From a virus, in the IMG/VR virus record IMGVR_UViG_3300030098_005213, positions 3,189 to 29,206 of that record: a DNA stretch of 26,018 bases; one strand, 5' to 3'. Made by a program: the position numbers and the translations under genes. Below the pieces are notes generated by a model. That model ran no database searches and had not been told where the DNA came from. It was given only the letters and a program-made list of their open reading frames with translations. Position 1 is the stretch's first letter. Every line of letters begins with the position of its first letter. Below, piece after piece: positions 14,422-22,569 of the stretch.

Positions 14422-15890
14422 TAATTTAGTTTTTCATATTTATTGTATATATAATCTTTTAATTTTTTATATATAATATCTGTAGGTTGAAACGGAGCAG
14501 CATCAGCATTTATATTATGAGTTTGCTTTTCATTAGGTATAAATAATAACATTTCATACATCCGAAATCCAGCACTATCATCTATTTGCCTTTGGCCGAT
14601 TCTATTAATATAAAAATTATTATCCATATCATTATCTAAATCATCCGTATTTCCTGTTATACTATTATTTTTAAGGATCTGGCCTGTAGTCAATTTAGGA
14701 TTGTAATTAGAATTAAAATACTCATACCATCCCTGCTGATTATAGCTTCCTCCTGTATATTGTTTACTACCTCCCAAAGATAAGCAAAAAAAATGATAAT
14801 CAGCATCCCAATAAGAGCTAGAATCGGTACTACTTATTAAAGTTCTTTCATTACTAGATGCATCAAAAGTTATTCCATTAGTTTTAAAATGTAAAGTAAT
14901 ATCGCTGCCTACTTTTTTATGAGAAAAAATAAGAGGCCTAAGATTTGCCGTTTGATTATCTGACCCTAGGATGTAATTTTCTCCATCCGTTCCAGTTGGT
15001 TTATAAACTAAAACTACCATCCCTCCATAAGGCATCACAAATTGCTGAGTTAAAGGAGAATCTATAGATTCTACTGCTATAGTTTGAAACCCTGTAAAAT
15101 TTAAAAAAGGCATCGTATTTTCACTTATTCCATCTTGAAAAACTGGCCTTAATAAAGGGCTACCTCCAGCAGCTCCTGATTTCATATATTCATAAAAATT
15201 GTAGTTTGTAGTAGTTATAGTATTATCCGATAAGCTTTTTACTCTACCTAGCTTATTAAAAACCCAATCTACAATAGAGTTATCTACAATAGTTCCATCA
15301 TAATTGATATCGCCAAGTGCCGTAGTGCCTCGCATTAGTTTTGATTGTGTAAAATCATAACATAAAGCTAAAGGATTAGTAGGAGTATATCCATCAGAGT
15401 TTTTAACATTATAGCTGAGCTTCATTATATCATCATAATAGTAAACTTCATACTCAATCCTTCTAGTAAATAGTTTCAATTTACTAAAATACTCATCTTC
15501 CTCATCTATGTAAAAGATGTGCTGAATATCTATATTTTCTATAAAGCTATGAGTATAACCTCCATCAGAATAACCAGAAACAAAAGCCAAACCTTTATCA
15601 GTTTTATCTATATAATGATCTAAAACATCTCTAACCTGTGTGCTAATAGTATTTAAGCTATTATATGAATCTGATATTATTTGCAGCATTACTCTACAAA
15701 AAACTATATTAGGATTTTTATCTTTTGAAGTTTCGTATTCAGTATAATTATGATAAACTATAGCAGGATAGTTAGTGCTAGCACTTATAGAGTGTTTAGC
15801 ATTTTGAGGCATAATTACAGGATAGATTCCTCCATTGTTTAAATCAGAAATTTTATCTTTTAGTATCCTGTGTATCGCTTTTCCTATCAT
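14421..15890 (-). CDS. Tail-terminator-like protein fused to a LamG-like domain, copy 2
   Basis: A 489-aa protein in two parts. Residues 1 to about 155 (MIGKAIHRILKDKISD, then IYPVIMPQNAKHSISASTNY and a CRVMLQIISDSYNSLNTIST helix) have the layout of small tail-terminator/completion proteins of the DUF3168 kind, which cap the tube at the head end. The remaining 330 residues are beta-rich and end FYINRIGQRQIDDSAGFRMY EMLLFIP then a KLKDYIYNKYEKL helix, a typical close of LamG/concanavalin-like domains. Terminators are normally 110-150 aa, so the extra domain is unusual; it would project at the neck and could bind glycans. It is a paralogue of the preceding 499-aa gene and overlaps it by one base. 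Both assignments are motif-based. Confidence 0.55.
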   Translation of the reverse strand: MIGKAIHRILKDKISDLNNGGIYPVIMPQNAKHSISASTNYPAIVYHNYTEYETSKDKNPNIVFCRVMLQIISDSYNSLNTISTQVRDVLDHYIDKTDKGLAFVSGYSDGGYTHSFIENIDIQHIFYIDEEDEYFSKLKLFTRRIEYEVYYYDDIMKLSYNVKNSDGYTPTNPLALCYDFTQSKLMRGTTALGDINYDGTIVDNSIVDWVFNKLGRVKSLSDNTITTTNYNFYEYMKSGAAGGSPLLRPVFQDGISENTMPFLNFTGFQTIAVESIDSPLTQQFVMPYGGMVVLVYKPTGTDGENYILGSDNQTANLRPLIFSHKKVGSDITLHFKTNGITFDASSNERTLISSTDSSSYWDADYHFFCLSLGGSKQYTGGSYNQQGWYEYFNSNYNPKLTTGQILKNNSITGNTDDLDNDMDNNFYINRIGQRQIDDSAGFRMYEMLLFIPNEKQTHNINADAAPFQPTDIIYKKLKDYIYNKYEKLN

Positions 15891-17389
15891 TAGTTAGTAG
15901 TTCTATTAAACATATTATGTTTTGATATTATTTCTCTTTTTACCTGAGTATATTTATTAGTGCCGAAAATTAAAGATTCAGGCCACATCACAAAATCATA
16001 TATATTACAGGCATCGTTTAAAGCTATAGTTCCTGCTCCTTTAGTATCATAGCTGCTGATGTCGCTGTGTATTGTTTCAAAGTTGAAAAAATACTCTTTA
16101 AAATCTTTATTAGCAGAGCTAGATGTATCACTCCAGCTATAGTAGTTATTTTTATCGCCAAATCCAGAAGAAGAAAAATCGCTAGAAGTTATCCACTCAT
16201 ACTGCCCCTCTAATTTAGTTGCTTCTCCATCCTTCCTTTTGAAGCTTACAGCAAAATAAAAAGGATCTTCCATACTAACATTAGGCATCAGCCCCCAAGA
16301 TGGGATAGAAACCCAAGATGCCTGAAAATTAAATCCTCTTATTTCTTCTCCTCCTGCTCCATCTTCTTCTAGTGCTGTTCCTCCCATCACAAATTTACAA
16401 GATATAGCAGTTGTAATAGTATTAAAAAAAATACTGCAAACGGCATCAGTAGTGCTGTTTCTTTTTCCTAGTATTGCTACTCCTTTATCATTACTATAAG
16501 AATCAGGGATAGAGCAAACTACAAAAAAAGTTATTTCTTTATATTTTCTATTTTTTCTGTTTGTAGCTTGCGAAGAAAGCATATATCGGCTAGAAGCAAA
16601 CTCTAAATAGTTCTGTTCATTATATTTAGGAGGATTAAGAGCATCTTTTTTTATTATTGGAGCAGGTAATCCGTAAAAATTTTCATATATACCATCTAGA
16701 GTAGTGCTAGAGATTTTATTATTATCTACATTTAATACAGAAGGAGTAAATAAATAGTTTGCCCCCTGATTAATTTCTATAGGTTGAGTATATACAGGAT
16801 CATAAGGGCTAGGAGAAATAGTAGCCATTAAGTTTAAATCATCAAATTTTAAAACTACATCTGCTCCCCAAATAGTTAAATCATCTATATAAAGCATATC
16901 AAATAACAAAGTATTTTTATATACTTCTAGCTTTTCTTCGTATGTTTCAGTAGAGCTCATAAACTCTAAAAATTGAATCTGTAGCCCTCCTACATATTGC
17001 ACATCTCCAGTAGAAGCAGGGGCAAATCTACCATATTTATTATCTCCTTCCGTTGTTCCATAACCTATAGAATCCGAATCATTACTATTAAAAGAATTAG
17101 TATATCTATGAAGTTGATTTATAACTAAAGTGCTTAGCTGATTTACTACTGCATAGCTTTTATCCATTATATCTATCTCTATAGAAACTCTATTATTTGG
17201 AGCTCTAAGCTCTTTTATTTTATCAGGATCATTTTTTTCTATTCTATAACATAAAGCAGGAAGGCCTATATTCTGGGGGATTATATTAGGGTAGATATTA
17301 TCGCCTATAAAATTATATATATTATACTGAGGATTATATCCATCAGCTCCAAATCCTATAAGCATCCATTTTATAGCCCTTCCTACCAT
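15890..17389 (-). CDS. Tail-terminator-like protein fused to a LamG-like domain, copy 1
   Basis: A 499-aa protein. The first about 170 residues match the paralogue in pattern: MVGRAIKWML, IYPNIIPQNIGLPALCYRIE, NRVSIEIDIMDKSYAVVNQL, then LQIQFLEFMSSTETYEEKLE. This suits a tail-completion (terminator) fold. The C-terminal part holds NYLEFASSRYMLSSQ and KEITFFVVCSIPD, then GVAILGKRNS, and closes with CNIYDFVMWPESLIFG and a final helix. These are LamG-like sandwich features. The position after the HK97 gp10-like gene is exactly where a terminator is expected. It overlaps gp10-like by 7 bp. Two terminator-like proteins may form a mixed ring or serve head end and tail tip separately. Confidence 0.55.
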   Translation of the reverse strand: MVGRAIKWMLIGFGADGYNPQYNIYNFIGDNIYPNIIPQNIGLPALCYRIEKNDPDKIKELRAPNNRVSIEIDIMDKSYAVVNQLSTLVINQLHRYTNSFNSNDSDSIGYGTTEGDNKYGRFAPASTGDVQYVGGLQIQFLEFMSSTETYEEKLEVYKNTLLFDMLYIDDLTIWGADVVLKFDDLNLMATISPSPYDPVYTQPIEINQGANYLFTPSVLNVDNNKISSTTLDGIYENFYGLPAPIIKKDALNPPKYNEQNYLEFASSRYMLSSQATNRKNRKYKEITFFVVCSIPDSYSNDKGVAILGKRNSTTDAVCSIFFNTITTAISCKFVMGGTALEEDGAGGEEIRGFNFQASWVSIPSWGLMPNVSMEDPFYFAVSFKRKDGEATKLEGQYEWITSSDFSSSGFGDKNNYYSWSDTSSSANKDFKEYFFNFETIHSDISSYDTKGAGTIALNDACNIYDFVMWPESLIFGTNKYTQVKREIISKHNMFNRTTN

Positions 17390-17826
17390 TTTAAAAACTT
17401 TTTAACCTCATCTATTATGTTTTTAGCTACTATCCCTTTAGTAGCATTAAAAGCATCGGCTAAATAAGGGCTGCTTTTTTTTGTCATAGCTCCAGATGTT
17501 CCTACTTTGTGAGGATATGTAGCTAAGTGAACATACCATCCCCCCTTTCTTTTTCCTCCTTTATAGTTTGCTCCTACTCTTACTCCTGATTTAGTTCGCC
17601 ATCCTGTTGTTTTTTTCTTTAGTACTCCAGTTTTATCTACTGGAGCTTGCGATTTAGCACTCATTCGCATCGGTTTACTAGCTCTATAAACTAATTTATT
17701 TATCTGAGTATTAGCTCCTTTTGCCGTAAATTGATCTCTTATACGATCTAAAGCATATTTTAAATCTCTTAAATCGCTTTTAGATATTTGTAAATCTAGC
17801 CCTCTATTTCTATTAGTCGCACTCAT
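17383..17826 (-). CDS. HK97 gp10-like neck/tail-completion protein
   Basis: A 147-aa basic protein. Key parts are LDLQISKSDLRDLKYALDRI, INKLVYRASKPMRMSAKSQA, PVDKTGVLKKKTTGWRTKSG and VRVGANYKGGKRKGGWYVHL, followed by the YPHKVGTSGAM loop and a C-terminal helix (SPYLADAFNATKGIVAKNII). The P-(V/x)-DTG-x-L-(K/R)-x-S-like segment and the W-Y-x-x-(V/L)-E/A-x-G-like pattern identify the HK97 gp10 family. These proteins act at the head-tail junction during tail completion. The start overlaps the head-closure gene by 4 bp. High confidence from motif order and position. Confidence 0.8.
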   Translation of the reverse strand: MSATNRNRGLDLQISKSDLRDLKYALDRIRDQFTAKGANTQINKLVYRASKPMRMSAKSQAPVDKTGVLKKKTTGWRTKSGVRVGANYKGGKRKGGWYVHLATYPHKVGTSGAMTKKSSPYLADAFNATKGIVAKNIIDEVKKFLKW

Positions 17827-18197
17827 AAAGTGTTATCTGTATAGTAGCATCTTATTATTATTCCTTTTCCCCTTCCTATAGTTTCCATACTAGATATATT
17901 CCAGTATTTAGATTCGTAAAGTACCTCAAAATTATCCTCAGGAGAAATAGTACTGCTGTTCATTTGTAAATCAGCATCATATCTTACTAAAAAATTTATT
18001 TTACTTTCTGCTCTTATAGTATCATCTTCTACTTTTTCATTTCCTTTAGTTCCTGTAGTAATTAACTTAGCCCAAATAGATTTTAAAAGGGCCTTAGTTT
18101 TTATTATTTCTCCGTAATCGTTCTGAGTATCTGTATTATAATAAATATCTATAGGAGTATCTAGCTCCCCAGCTTTTAAAAATTCATTTTTAGCCAT
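17823..18197 (-). CDS. Head closure / head-tail adaptor protein
   Basis: A 124-aa protein with the pattern of the phage head-tail joining family (SPP1 gp16/HK97 gp7-like). The N-terminal strand is GELDTPIDIYYNTDTQNDYG, followed by KSIWAKLITTGTKGNE, the central IRAESKINFLVRYDADLQMN, then DNFEVLYESKYWNISSMETI and IIIRCYYTDN. The 'W-A-x-(L/I)' strand after a GE-(I/P)-x turn and the YW-x-I-x-S-x-E end are what I use for the call. It would bind the connector ring and close the head after packaging. It lies one base after the gp6-like gene. Confidence 0.8.
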   Translation of the reverse strand: MAKNEFLKAGELDTPIDIYYNTDTQNDYGEIIKTKALLKSIWAKLITTGTKGNEKVEDDTIRAESKINFLVRYDADLQMNSSTISPEDNFEVLYESKYWNISSMETIGRGKGIIIRCYYTDNTL

Positions 18198-18198
18198 C

Positions 18199-18870
18199 TT
18201 AATATGTTTTAAATCTGTACGGATCTAGTATATATTCACTCGCCTTAGGCAATCTACTTATAGAATCTTCTCTTTTTTCATACATTGATCCCAGTATTAA
18301 TAGAATCGCTGTTTTTATTGCTTCAGGCACATCGCCTGCCCCATCTTCACTAGCATCAGCATCTCCATATCCAGCAGTAAACTTAATTTCTATAGCATCA
18401 GCTCTATCGTATAAAGTAGGAGTACTTATATTTTTTCCTATTTCTAAGAATCCCTTTTGATTTATAAATCTATTAGTGCTGTAATTAGTATCGGCCCAAT
18501 CTTGCTGAGCATTAGCAGAATCATAATACTTGAGATGTGTTATTTTAACCAAAGGAGCATAAGGAAGTACAATCTGATTTAATCCATCTTTTCCTACATA
18601 TCCTGCTGAAGTTAAATAACTTCCATCGGATAAAGTGGTTGCATAATTATTAGAAACATAAACATCGTTCCAAGTTTCCATAGTCATCGTGTATTCAGTA
18701 TGCAAAAATCTACTATTACAATAATTCTGAGCTACTTCTATCGCAGCTATAATAAGATTTCCTATTAGTGTATCTTCAGCAGTATGAGTGATTCTAAGAA
18801 AGTTTTTTGCTGTAGCTACTGATATTAAATTAGTATATGTTGGAGGAGTTATTAAATTTAGTTTTACCAT
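18199..18870 (-). CDS. Head-tail connector protein, gp6-like
   Basis: A 223-aa protein of the gp6-like connector kind. It starts MVKLNLITPPTYTNLISVAT, then AKNFLRITHTAEDTLIGNLI and IAAIEVAQNYCNSRFLHTEY, the standard helical start. A beta section follows (IVLPYAPLVKITHLKYYDSA, FLEIGKN, AIEIKFTAGYGD) and the helical end VPEAIKTAILLILGSMYEKR. It forms a ring under the portal. The length (about 200) and gene order fit. It begins after the strong hairpin that follows the major capsid gene; its leader reads AAAGGTTTGAA before ATG. Confidence 0.85.
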   Translation of the reverse strand: MVKLNLITPPTYTNLISVATAKNFLRITHTAEDTLIGNLIIAAIEVAQNYCNSRFLHTEYTMTMETWNDVYVSNNYATTLSDGSYLTSAGYVGKDGLNQIVLPYAPLVKITHLKYYDSANAQQDWADTNYSTNRFINQKGFLEIGKNISTPTLYDRADAIEIKFTAGYGDADASEDGAGDVPEAIKTAILLILGSMYEKREDSISRLPKASEYILDPYRFKTY

Positions 18871-18888
18871 TTCAAACCTTTATAAAAT

Positions 18889-18921
18889 AAAAAAGGAGGA
18901 GGCAATCCCTCCTCCCTTTTT
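18889..18921 (-). terminator. Strong GC hairpin terminator after major capsid gene
   Basis: The 73-bp gap between capsid and connector genes holds an 8-bp GGAGGAGG/CCTCCTCC stem with a short loop, extended by an A5/T5 pairing with one bulged C. It is flanked by A and T tracts on both sides, so it could act in both directions. In such an AT-rich genome this is a conspicuous terminator. It likely reduces read-through from the highly expressed capsid gene into the connector and tail genes. Confidence 0.8.
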
Positions 18922-18943
18922 ACACATTAATAAATTAAATATA

Positions 18944-20188
18944 CTAAGCTAGTTTACAAGTATATTTACAAAATGATTTACCATCTGCAACAGCCCAATC
19001 GTAGTGTTGATTTACTACTAATCTTACTGCATTTTCTGTAGCAGCAGAATAAGGATCTACTAATATATTAGTAGGCCCAAAAGCAGCAAAATAAACTCTT
19101 GAGAAATCCCCAAACAAACCATCAAAAGTAGCATTAGCTCCTGATACACTAGCTGGAGCTGAGCTAAACCAGCCATTATATCCAGCCAATCTATCATCTT
19201 GATATAATGGAGAAACTGATCCTACTAAGGAGTTCTTTTTAATTTCACTATACCCAGCAAAGCTATTTACAAAACCTAGATTACCATCTAATCCGTGATC
19301 ATTAGCTAAATCTTGTATAGCAGAAAGTAAATCTTCTCCTACAGATGTTCCACTAGCAAAAGTATTTCCTGTAGTAGCATCAATAACATTAGCATCTGCT
19401 ACAATAGCAGCAGGCCCAGCAACAGCAGAAGTACTAGCAAACATATTAGCATCTATTTTAGCTGCTATTTGTCGGCCCATATCTCGCATAATCGCAGCTT
19501 CAGCTCCTGTGCCGTTCTGCATTACTATTACATTACTTAGATTAGCATATCCGTTAATTCTCTTAGGAGATAAAGTAATTTTACTAAAAGCAGTAGATGT
19601 ATCAGTTCCTGCTGCATTTTCAGCAGCCCACTCTACAGCATTTGCTCCTGTTATAGGTACAATAGTATCAGCTGCTAAAGTTCCTAAATTAGTTAAACCT
19701 ACTTTATTATATAAAGCTCCTTCTACTAAAGCATCAGCGAAAGCATTTACAGCTACTGGAGCTATATTTTGGCCTATTACAGCTCTTTGCTCTGCTTTAT
19801 TTGTCATCCAGCTAGGAAGCCCGATGCCGTTTAAAGTGCTTCGGTTTTCCTTTTCAGCTTCTTTGTGCATCTCAGCTTCTATACCTTTAAGGCCTCCAGC
19901 TTGCACATCTCTTACAGCTTTAAATAAGCTCCACGATTTCGCTTCTTTTTCAGCAATATCCTGATTGGTTTGTACTGACATATTAACAGCTATAGATTTA
20001 TTTAGCTGCTCTTGTCTTTCAGCTATTGCAATTTTTTTATCTAAAGCTTTTATCTCAGTATCAAAACCATCCCAGCTATTTTGCTCCTCATCAGTAAGAT
20101 CTCTATCTTCTGATTTTGCAGTATCCAATATCGCCTCCATAGTTTCCACTAGTTCAGCTCTATCTTCTTTTAAATTAATTGAGTTCAT
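18944..20188 (-). CDS. Major capsid protein, HK97 fold
   Basis: A 414-aa capsid subunit. Residues 1 to about 70 are a charged helical delta/scaffold region (LKEDRAELVETMEAILDTAK, then LTDEEQNSWDGFDTEIKALD). The HK97-type core follows: FADALVEGALYNKVGLTNLG, ITLSPKRINGYANLSNVIVM (P-domain and spine region), MRDMGRQIAAKIDANMFAST, and DLANDHGLDGNLGFVNSFAG. The end is VVNQHYDWAVADGKSFCKYT. The delta domain would be removed by the fused protease just upstream. The pattern K-(R/L)-x-x-(Y/G)-x-x-(L/V)-(S) before a long helix is typical. It is followed by a terminator. The ATG at 20188 is close to the protease stop. Confidence 0.9.
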   Translation of the reverse strand: MNSINLKEDRAELVETMEAILDTAKSEDRDLTDEEQNSWDGFDTEIKALDKKIAIAERQEQLNKSIAVNMSVQTNQDIAEKEAKSWSLFKAVRDVQAGGLKGIEAEMHKEAEKENRSTLNGIGLPSWMTNKAEQRAVIGQNIAPVAVNAFADALVEGALYNKVGLTNLGTLAADTIVPITGANAVEWAAENAAGTDTSTAFSKITLSPKRINGYANLSNVIVMQNGTGAEAAIMRDMGRQIAAKIDANMFASTSAVAGPAAIVADANVIDATTGNTFASGTSVGEDLLSAIQDLANDHGLDGNLGFVNSFAGYSEIKKNSLVGSVSPLYQDDRLAGYNGWFSSAPASVSGANATFDGLFGDFSRVYFAAFGPTNILVDPYSAATENAVRLVVNQHYDWAVADGKSFCKYTCKLA

Positions 20189-20189
20189 T

Positions 20190-21290
20190 TTAATACGATT
20201 TTTTAAGTTTTAATAATTTTAATTTTCTATTTAACAAATCCATCTTAATAAGATAATCTTCTTGTTTCTTGTTTTCTTGTTTTTCTTTTGCAGCTCTATA
20301 AGTTAAAAAACTTCTTTTGCCTACTTCAGCATCAGGATATGCTGGATATACTACAGGAGATACATCTAATAATCTTCCTACTTTTTTTATAGTTCTTATA
20401 GTGTTTCCTTCTTCATCCTCATCCCAGCTATCATCCTCCACTATAAAACCGAAAGAAGATTGATTAACATCTCCTCTTTCTAAACTTACCATTAAATCCC
20501 TTCCGTATGTAGTATCAGGAGCTGTAAAATTATATTTTAAACCTCTTTCATCTACTGATAAGCTTAGAGTTCCTGCTGTAGTTCTTCCTAGTATATAATT
20601 AGGATCGTGATTAAATAAAGCTCTTACATCATTTTGCAAAACACTATCAAAAGCTTCAGGAGCTATTTTTTCTCTGAATCCTCCCAGATTTTCTGATAGA
20701 GCTGGATTGCCTTCAGCATCAGTAAAAACTGAAGCATATCCTACTACTTCTCTACTTTCAGAGTTTGCTACTCTTATTTCTGAATTTATAAAATTTCTTC
20801 TTTCTAATCCTTCTATATTATTTTTATTTCTATTATTTATATTTTCTTTATCCATATCTATTATTTTTACATTTTCTGAATCTTCAAAATCCTGAAAATT
20901 TTTATGATAATTTTCTATATATTCTAGCCACTCATCAGGCCGTTCATTTTTTGCTATTTCTAGGCATTTTTCTTTATTTCTTTTTAAATAAATTATCTCA
21001 GCTCCCAGCTCATCTACTATTTTTTGCCTATTTTCCTTAAAAGGAGTGCTATTAATAATCCAAGCTGTGATATTTTTATCTTCCTTTAATTTTTTATATA
21101 TAGTGTTTCTTATTTCAAAAACATAATCTTTAATATGTTTCAGATGTATATGAGATCTATTAATAGTAATAGCTTGATGTATAGTATCAAAATCAAAAAT
21201 CAAATCTTCGCTATTAGCATTACTTCTAACATAAGTAGATTTTCCACTACAGGAGCTCCCTAAAACTAAATAAATTTTATTTTCCTTCAT
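20190..21290 (-). CDS. P-loop kinase-like domain fused to HK97-type prohead protease
   Basis: A 366-aa protein with two domains. Residues 1 to about 150 form a P-loop nucleotide kinase-like domain: IYLVLGSSCSGKSTYVRSN (Walker A, 11-19), LIFDFDTIHQA (Asp33/Asp35), TAWIINSTPF and EIIYLKRNKEKCLEIA, as in AAA_33/polynucleotide-kinase-like proteins. Residues about 165-340 are the U35 prohead protease: REVVGYASVF, FREKIAPEAF, the catalytic His228 in ALFNHDP, and Ser278/Ser279 in VNQSSFGF, with a VSPVVYPAYPDAEV end. The protease cleaves the capsid delta region. The ATG at 21290 lies 14 bp inside the portal gene and one continuous frame covers both domains, so the fusion looks real. The job of the kinase half is unknown; RNA/DNA end modification or control of maturation are possible. 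Confidence 0.85.
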   Translation of the reverse strand: MKENKIYLVLGSSCSGKSTYVRSNANSEDLIFDFDTIHQAITINRSHIHLKHIKDYVFEIRNTIYKKLKEDKNITAWIINSTPFKENRQKIVDELGAEIIYLKRNKEKCLEIAKNERPDEWLEYIENYHKNFQDFEDSENVKIIDMDKENINNRNKNNIEGLERRNFINSEIRVANSESREVVGYASVFTDAEGNPALSENLGGFREKIAPEAFDSVLQNDVRALFNHDPNYILGRTTAGTLSLSVDERGLKYNFTAPDTTYGRDLMVSLERGDVNQSSFGFIVEDDSWDEDEEGNTIRTIKKVGRLLDVSPVVYPAYPDAEVGKRSFLTYRAAKEKQENKKQEDYLIKMDLLNRKLKLLKLKKSY

Positions 21291-22464
21291 CTGTGTTTGT
21301 TTTTCCTACTTCTCCTAAATTTAAAGGCACATAATAATCATCGCCTTTTTTTACTTTATTCATATCCTCCATTGATCGGATGTCATTAGGAGATAAAGCT
21401 CCTACATTAAATAGTTTAGTATAGTAATCAGCTCTACTATTTACATCCCCTCTTAAAAGCTCTGTAGTTCTAAATTTACAAAAATGAGTAGTTTGCTCTT
21501 TAGCACTTAAAAGCTTCCTATTTAGCTCCTGCTCCCAGTTTATTAAATAAGGAGTTAAAGAGTATTTAGCAAACTCCAGAGATTGCTGTTCTATGTTTGA
21601 GTATGTTGATCGGCTAAGATCTCCAAGTAGATGAGGAGGGCATCTAAAAATTCTGCTTATTTCAGCTACTGAAAAATTACGGCTATCTATAAAAGCTGCA
21701 TCTTGTAAAGGCATCGCTATAGGTTTAAATTTAGTTCCATTTTCTAAAACTGCCGTGCTGTGAGAATTTGATAATCCAGAGTATCTGCTGTTCCAGCTTT
21801 GCCTCAATCTATTTGCTGCCTCATCAGTTAAAACTCCTCCTACTTCTAAAACTCCTGATAGATTAGCTCCTTGAAAAAAGTTTGATCCGTATCGCTGAGT
21901 AGCCAATCCAAATCCTACAGCTTCTTTACAAGCTTGAATAGGAGATTTGCCTACTAAACCATCAAAAGAAAGGCCTACTATATGCAGAATCTCCATAGAG
22001 CTAAAAGTGCCTAAATCTTTTACTTTGTAATATAATTCGCCATCATCTCCTAAAACTGGATCTACTTTATCTGGCTGTAATAATTCTAACGATATAGGCC
22101 TACTTCCTCCATTTCTTACTATTAAACAATAAGCATTTCCCCAAAGAAGTAAGCTATTCATCATCGTATTTCGCCAAGTAAAGGAAGTATATTTATTATT
22201 TGGAGCAGTTGAAATAAGATTGTTTAAAGGGATTTTTTCATCTATATATTTAGAGCCATCTTTTTCTTTGCGATATACATTAAGAGGCAAACTGCTTATA
22301 GTTTCAGATAATAATCTAACAGCAGCCCAAACAGCAGGAAGGCCTATAGAGTTATCTTGCGAAACTCTAACACCACTAGAGCTGCCCCCTACAGCTCCTA
22401 AAGTAAAGCTATTAGCTGCTCTTTTTTCCTGTTTAGGTTTATAAAAAAAATCTAATAATCCCAA
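21277..22464 (-). CDS. Portal protein, HK97 family
   Basis: A 395-aa portal subunit, a dodecamer through which DNA is packaged and ejected. The N-terminus MGLLDFFYKPKQEKRA is typical and is read from a TTG at 22464; no ATG fits it. Downstream: LPAVWAAVRLLSETISSLPL, TSFTWRNTMMNSLLLWGNAY, ELYYKVKDLGTF, EILHIVGLSFDGLVGKSPIQ, then ATQRYGSNFFQGANLSGVLE and FRCPPHLLGD. The end is a helical barrel part (KKGDDYYVPLNLG). All are hallmarks of the Phage_portal HK97 group. The leader lies after a terminator and a TATATTTG box, so it is probably the first gene of the head operon. The gene overlaps the kinase-protease gene by 14 bp. Confidence 0.92.
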   Translation of the reverse strand: MGLLDFFYKPKQEKRAANSFTLGAVGGSSSGVRVSQDNSIGLPAVWAAVRLLSETISSLPLNVYRKEKDGSKYIDEKIPLNNLISTAPNNKYTSFTWRNTMMNSLLLWGNAYCLIVRNGGSRPISLELLQPDKVDPVLGDDGELYYKVKDLGTFSSMEILHIVGLSFDGLVGKSPIQACKEAVGFGLATQRYGSNFFQGANLSGVLEVGGVLTDEAANRLRQSWNSRYSGLSNSHSTAVLENGTKFKPIAMPLQDAAFIDSRNFSVAEISRIFRCPPHLLGDLSRSTYSNIEQQSLEFAKYSLTPYLINWEQELNRKLLSAKEQTTHFCKFRTTELLRGDVNSRADYYTKLFNVGALSPNDIRSMEDMNKVKKGDDYYVPLNLGEVGKTNTDEGK

Positions 22465-22503
22465 AATAGAGTATTTAAGAAAGTGTAATTAAATTAATAA
22501 TAA

Positions 22504-22511
22504 CAAATATA
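22504..22511 (-). promoter_or_regulatory. Candidate promoter -7 box TATATTTG for head operon
   Basis: The minus strand reads TATATTTG followed by TTATTATTAATTTAATT, 40 bp upstream of the portal start. It matches the Bacteroidota TAnnTTTG box. It lies directly after a terminator, which is a sensible place for a new transcript. The same twelve bases, TATATTTGTTAT, occur at 23820-23831. No clear -33 TTG is seen; the upstream region is a T run. Confidence 0.5.
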
Positions 22512-22516
22512 CAAAA

Positions 22517-22546
22517 AAAAAAGAGGTATTTCTACCCCTCTTTTTT
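22517..22546 (-). terminator. Bidirectional hairpin terminator before portal gene
   Basis: Ten-base arms AAAAAAGAGG (22517-22526) and CCTCTTTTTT (22537-22546) pair perfectly, with inner GGTA/TACC able to pair as an alternative. T tracts occur on both sides whichever strand is read. It closes the transcript of the five small genes upstream (stop at 22570). Confidence 0.75.
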
Positions 22547-22569
22547 ATTATTTTGGATTGGTTTTTGTA

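Noticed and set aside
19509-20213. Plus-strand ORFs of 151 and 82 codons opposite the major capsid gene
   Set aside because: They are antisense to a clear HK97-fold capsid protein, and long reverse frames arise from its Ala-rich codon use.
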